Source of the DNA: an uncultured Selenomonadaceae bacterium
Lineage (GTDB): Bacteria > Bacillota > Negativicutes > Selenomonadales > Selenomonadaceae
DNA: 17,384 nucleotides
Assembly: GCA_905233325.1 (NCBI GenBank)
Contig: CAJODU010000018.1
Coordinates: forward strand, 1-17,384
Direction: 5' to 3'
The translations under genes and the position numbers were made by a program. The notes below the pieces were generated by a model, which was given only the letters and a program-made list of their open reading frames with translations, did not search any database and had not been told where the DNA came from. Below, piece by piece: positions 14,083-17,384 of the stretch; within the stretch, counting starts at the first letter, position 1; each line of letters starts with the position of its first letter.

Positions 14083-14108
14083 CCAAGTTTTTAATCGGAG
14101 AAAAGTTT

Positions 14109-14519
14109 ATGAGTCAACTTAGAGTAGAGAAACTGCAAGAACTGATAAAGCAGGAGATTGGCAAAATGTTGCTGACTGATCTCAAAGACCCCAGAATAGG
14201 CTTTGTGACTGCCACCCACGTCACTGTCACCGGCGATCTCCGTGACGCTAAGGTTTATGTCAGTATTATGGGTAATGATGAGCAAGTCAAGGCGTCCTGG
14301 GAAGGTCTGCAGAGTTCTTTGGGATTCATCAGGCGCGAAATCGGCAAGCGTATTCGTCTCAGATTCACTCCAACTATTGAATTTGCTCTTGACACTTCAC
14401 TTGACTACAGTGAACACATTCAAAAGCTGCTCTTGCAAGTTGAACGTGAAGATAAAGTGAAGAGTGCAACCAACGATAACAGAGATAATGATAACCAGAC
14501 TGCTGGTGATAATCTTTAA
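14109..14519 (+). CDS. rbfA: Ribosome-binding factor A
   Basis: RbfA binds free 30S subunits and assists late maturation of 16S rRNA. The ATG at 14109 is chosen because GGAG (14097-14100) lies 8 bases upstream and MSQLRVEKLQELIKQEIG is a typical family start. An ATG at 14076 would overlap the minus-strand promoter and add 11 unusual residues. The product has 136 residues. The KH-like core is visible: LTDLKDPRIGFVTATHVTVT, LRDAKVYVSIMG, LGFIRREIGKRIRLRFTP. The last 20 residues are a polar tail rich in N and D. The distance from infB is unusually large for this operon because of the small antisense module between them. Confidence 0.95.
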   Translation: MSQLRVEKLQELIKQEIGKMLLTDLKDPRIGFVTATHVTVTGDLRDAKVYVSIMGNDEQVKASWEGLQSSLGFIRREIGKRIRLRFTPTIEFALDTSLDYSEHIQKLLLQVEREDKVKSATNDNRDNDNQTAGDNL

Positions 14520-14537
14520 CCTTGTGAGGGTAGCAAT

Positions 14538-15497
14538 ATGAAGATAGAACTTAGAGATGCGGCGGAGAGAATACAAGCCGCAAATAACATTGTAGTAGCG
14601 GCTCACATCAATCCTGACGGTGACGCTGTAGGAAGTTCTTTAGCCTTGTTACTGATTCTGCGGGCTATGGGGAAAAATGCCCGTGCTTTACTTGATGATG
14701 ATATACCCCCAAACTTCACAATTCTGCCACACATTAACGATATAGAACACCCTGTCGAGCTCTCCGAGACGGAGATACAAGCTGATCTTTTGGTAGTGCT
14801 TGACACCCAGCCGGACAGAATCGGCAGTGTGAGTAAAATGGTCAAGGCTCCCATACTCAATATCGACCACCACATCACCAACGAGGGCAAAAATGTCAGT
14901 TGGCTCTTCCTCAATGCCAACGCTGCCGCGACTTGTGAGATTATCTTTGACCTTATTGAGTTCCTGCCGGTTGCCTTGAATGAAGATATTGCTCACTGTC
15001 TCTATGCCGGAATAGCAACGGACACAGGCTTTTTCAACTATGCAAATACCCGCCCGTCCACACTTCGTGCTGCTGCCGTCCTCATTGAGGCGGGTGTAAA
15101 GCCGAATGTTATTGCCGAGGAGATGGAGCGCAAGTCTCTGGCTGATTTCAAGGGTCTTTGCGAAGCACTCAAAACTATGGAATTTTTCTATGAGGGCAAA
15201 GTGGCAGGACTTTTCATTAATGAGGCGGTTGCTCACCTTGTTGACAGCACTGAAGGCTTTATAGATCAGATAAGAGTGATTGATGGTGTCGAGATTGCGT
15301 TTGTCCTGACTTGCAGGTCGGAGGATATTTACAGAGTGAGTATGAGATCGCGTACAGTCGATGTCTCTAAGATTGCAAGAAACCTTGGAGGCGGCGGACA
15401 CATTCGTGCGGCGGGCTGCACCCTCAGAAAACCCTTCGACGAGGCAAAGGAATGTTTACTCAAAGCCATTGGTGAGGCTGTAAAGGATATAGATTAA
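14538..15497 (+). CDS. nrnA: DHH/DHHA1 phosphoesterase, NrnA-type nanoRNase/pAp phosphatase
   Basis: NrnA degrades very short RNAs and dephosphorylates 3'-phosphoadenosine 5'-phosphate, using manganese in the cytosol. The 319-residue product shows the DHH motifs in order: HINPDGDA (H23, D27, D29), VVLDT (D89), the name motif D110-H111-H112 in NIDHH, and TDTGFF (D162). The DHHA1 substrate-binding motif GGGGHIRAAG (284-293) follows near the end. GAGGG lies 7 bases before the ATG. It stands 18 bases after rbfA and 6 bases before truB, the order seen in Clostridia and Negativicutes. Both activities are taken from the family, not seen directly. Confidence 0.93.
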   Translation: MKIELRDAAERIQAANNIVVAAHINPDGDAVGSSLALLLILRAMGKNARALLDDDIPPNFTILPHINDIEHPVELSETEIQADLLVVLDTQPDRIGSVSKMVKAPILNIDHHITNEGKNVSWLFLNANAAATCEIIFDLIEFLPVALNEDIAHCLYAGIATDTGFFNYANTRPSTLRAAAVLIEAGVKPNVIAEEMERKSLADFKGLCEALKTMEFFYEGKVAGLFINEAVAHLVDSTEGFIDQIRVIDGVEIAFVLTCRSEDIYRVSMRSRTVDVSKIARNLGGGGHIRAAGCTLRKPFDEAKECLLKAIGEAVKDID

Positions 15498-15503
15498 CAT
15501 ACG

Positions 15504-16376
15504 ATGAATGATGGTTTTGTAAATATTAATAAAGCGGCTGGTTTGACAAGCCACGATGTTGTCAACCGCGTTAGAAAGATATTCAATACAAAAAAAGTAG
15601 GACACGCCGGTACGCTGGATCCATTTGCGACCGGCGTTTTGCCTGTTGCTGTCGGAAGAGCGACGAAATTTTTGGAATTTCTCTCCGATTGTGATAAATC
15701 CTATCGTGCGGAGATCCTATTCGGTATTGAGACTTCAACCGGCGACATCACCGGTGAGATCATTCAACAAGTGGAATGTAAATCAAAATCATTCGATAGC
15801 ATTGAAAAAGTTCTCAGCACATTCGTCGGGACAATTCAGCAGACGCCGCCGAAATATTCGGCAATCAAAATCAACGGCAGAAAAGCGTATGAACTCGCAA
15901 GAAAGAATATAGATTTTTCTATGCCCTCCCGTGAAGTGACTATTTACAAGTTGAGTGTGGTGTCAATGACGGAGAATACTGTCACTATTGATGTTGATTG
16001 CTCAAAGGGGACATATATTCGTTCGCTTGCTGTCGATATTGGCAAAAATCTTGCCTTGCCGGCTACTCTCAAAAATCTTCAACGGACAAGAGCAGGAATT
16101 TTTTCTATCAACGATTCCATAACATTGGAGGCACTCAAAGAGATCGGTGAGAATGTTATCATCAATGTTGACACTTGCTTGGATCATCTGCCTGTATTCA
16201 ATCTTCCACCTTGGAGATTCAAGGCCTTTTGCGGCGGACTGACAACCAGGATCAATGAAAACTTTGCTGAAGGCACTTTGTTCAGGGTTTACGTTGAAAA
16301 TAATTTTATAGGTGTCGGCAAAATTTTTGAGGGTGAGCTTAAAGCAGATAAAATTTTGGTAAATATTAACAATTAA
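15504..16376 (+). CDS. truB: tRNA pseudouridine(55) synthase TruB
   Basis: TruB converts U55 of the T-loop to pseudouridine in nearly all tRNAs. The 290-residue product has the catalytic block GHAGTLDPFATGVLPVAVG with D39 as nucleophile. Further family motifs are TPPKYSAIKINGRKAYELAR and SKGTYIRSLAVDIG, and a C-terminal PUA-like domain covers about 232-288. The N-terminal motif normally reads NKPxGxTS; here it is INKAAGLTS, with Ala for Pro, which is unusual but remote from the catalytic Asp. Only 6 bases separate it from nrnA and no clear ribosome binding site is seen, so coupled translation is likely. ribF usually follows truB; here a convergent restriction gene begins 12 bases later. No terminator is evident in that gap. 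Confidence 0.96.
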   Translation: MNDGFVNINKAAGLTSHDVVNRVRKIFNTKKVGHAGTLDPFATGVLPVAVGRATKFLEFLSDCDKSYRAEILFGIETSTGDITGEIIQQVECKSKSFDSIEKVLSTFVGTIQQTPPKYSAIKINGRKAYELARKNIDFSMPSREVTIYKLSVVSMTENTVTIDVDCSKGTYIRSLAVDIGKNLALPATLKNLQRTRAGIFSINDSITLEALKEIGENVIINVDTCLDHLPVFNLPPWRFKAFCGGLTTRINENFAEGTLFRVYVENNFIGVGKIFEGELKADKILVNINN

Positions 16377-16388
16377 TCAAATTGTGGA

Positions 16389-17384
16389 TCAATTACAACA
16401 AATAACTTTATTCACCAGATCTGCATAATCATTTACAACATCATATTTTACATTCTCGCTGCTGATAGACTCAAAATGTTTTTTTGCACATTCTATTTTG
16501 CTATGTTCAATCAATCTCAGCTGGATATTTTCCATTGAGCCCTTAGTCTCGGCAATAAAGTAAATATTTTTTACATTGCCCTCGCGAAAAACAATCGCCC
16601 AATCGGGATTATATTTGCCGAAGGGAGTGGAGATATAAAAACCGCTCGGCAATTTGACATAAACTACAATCTCAGGATTATTTTCAAGTGATTCAGCAAA
16701 TTTGCACTCAACTTTTGAATCATAGAGAAGATGATCATAGAGATGTTTTTTTGTTGGAAGGACGTTGACATTAAATTTACCCTTGAGCGTAGAATCAGTA
16801 AATATATCTTCAAGATTATATTTATCACCCGTCGAGTGGTAGGTAATGTGTTCAATGATAGTAGCTGACTTTTGGGCGTTTATGATATTGCCGGCCTTGA
16901 GGATAAATTCTTCGGGATTGTAGTGAAATTGATTGAAAATTTTTTTGTCTATACCAATGAGGATTTTGACAATAGTTTTGCGTGTCAATTTCGTCTCTTC
17001 GACCAGCTTGCCGACAAGATCATACTTTGTGCCGGAGCTGATTTTTATAGTGTTGACATCTTCAATCTCGCCGGAAGTGCCTTTCGTGAAGGCAGTGCCG
17101 CTTGTCAAGGCGTTTTTTGATTCAATTTTGGTGAGTTCGCCGCTCTCAACACGAAAATACATTTTAGATACAATTAAATCGTCATTCAGTGCCTTGACAG
17201 AGTGCTTGACAAGTTCCTCACTGTCAAAATCCACTCTATAAATCGTGCGAGCATTGATTTTTGACCACAAGGCTTTAAATTCCGACATAGCTAATTTATT
17301 TTTGTCGATATTCACTTTAACTGTATCGCTGCGAGCGTTTTCAGGTTTAAGAATTTCAGGATTGTAAATTTTATTGATTATTTC
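16389..17384 (-). CDS. res: Type III restriction enzyme Res subunit, C-terminal part (5' end beyond window)
   Basis: Res is the ATP-dependent translocase/nuclease subunit of type III restriction-modification systems and works with a Mod methyltransferase. The frame is open from the window edge to the stop at 16389, giving 331 residues. An in-frame GTG at 17315 is internal, since plausible coding continues upstream. The helicase core is outside the window. The nuclease motif is seen as NPDWAIVF followed by FIAETKG (about 16610-16540), a PD-(D/E)XK pattern with Asp, Glu and Lys in place. EHSKIECAKKHFE then follows, typical of Res C-termini. The sequence looks more A/T-rich than the infB part of the window, in keeping with a transferable defence gene. 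The mod gene should lie further right. Confidence 0.85.
   Translation of the reverse strand, partial: EIINKIYNPEILKPENARSDTVKVNIDKNKLAMSEFKALWSKINARTIYRVDFDSEELVKHSVKALNDDLIVSKMYFRVESGELTKIESKNALTSGTAFTKGTSGEIEDVNTIKISSGTKYDLVGKLVEETKLTRKTIVKILIGIDKKIFNQFHYNPEEFILKAGNIINAQKSATIIEHITYHSTGDKYNLEDIFTDSTLKGKFNVNVLPTKKHLYDHLLYDSKVECKFAESLENNPEIVVYVKLPSGFYISTPFGKYNPDWAIVFREGNVKNIYFIAETKGSMENIQLRLIEHSKIECAKKHFESISSENVKYDVVNDYADLVNKVICCN

Noticed and set aside
14076..14108. Upstream ATG start for rbfA
   Set aside because: It overlaps the -35 box of the minus-strand promoter and adds residues foreign to RbfA; GGAG fits ATG 14109.
16377..16395. AATTG/CAATT hairpin between truB and res as terminator
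   Set aside because: Only five A/T-rich pairs and no T-run on either strand.

Overview
The window looks like chromosomal DNA of a low-to-medium GC member of the Bacillota (Firmicutes). A Negativicutes-type organism is my best guess, but it is an inference. The pointers are SepF, YlxR, a short NusA, very strong AGGAGGTG-type ribosome binding sites, TTG and GTG starts, and the gene order rimP-nusA-ylxR-infB-rbfA-nrnA-truB. I see no rRNA, tRNA, CRISPR array or insertion sequence.

Left part (1-4873, + strand): the 3' part of typA/bipA, cut by the window edge. After it a good sigma-A promoter leads into sepF (cell division), an M20 peptidase of the PepD type, a small YhdT-like membrane protein overlapping pepD by 4 bases, and panF (sodium/pantothenate symporter). 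This run meets an oppositely transcribed operon at a long inverted repeat (4924-4975), probably a terminator used from both sides.

Middle left (5000-8671, - strand): a compact four-gene operon with 30-36 base gaps for the cell envelope. In transcription order it is a membrane-anchored polysaccharide-deacetylase-fold protein, murQ (MurNAc-6-phosphate etherase), a MupG-type 6-phospho-muramidase (DUF871), and a secreted NlpC/P60 endopeptidase with a peptidoglycan-binding domain. Together they suggest peptidoglycan turnover and MurNAc recycling. The deacetylase has lost two of the three usual metal ligands.

Middle right (8774-16376, + strand): a consensus promoter divergent from the envelope operon drives a translation/transcription operon. 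It has a 5' leader with two hairpins, then rimP, nusA, ylxR, infB (with a long Arg/Asp-repeat linker), rbfA, nrnA and truB. The ylxQ (L7Ae-like) and ylxP genes that flank infB in Bacillus are absent. The 358-base space between infB and rbfA instead holds a compact set of signals on both strands. On the minus strand there is a promoter, an extremely strong ribosome binding site inside a hairpin, and a 29-residue hydrophobic peptide gene. On the plus strand, converging on it, a consensus-like promoter precedes a short RNA ending in an intrinsic terminator. This has the layout of a type I toxin-antitoxin module of the TxpA/RatA or BsrG/SR4 kind and is the most interesting item here.

Right edge (16389-17384, - strand): the C-terminal part of a type III restriction enzyme Res subunit with a PD-(D/E)XK nuclease motif, converging on truB. 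It marks the edge of a likely restriction-modification locus outside the window.
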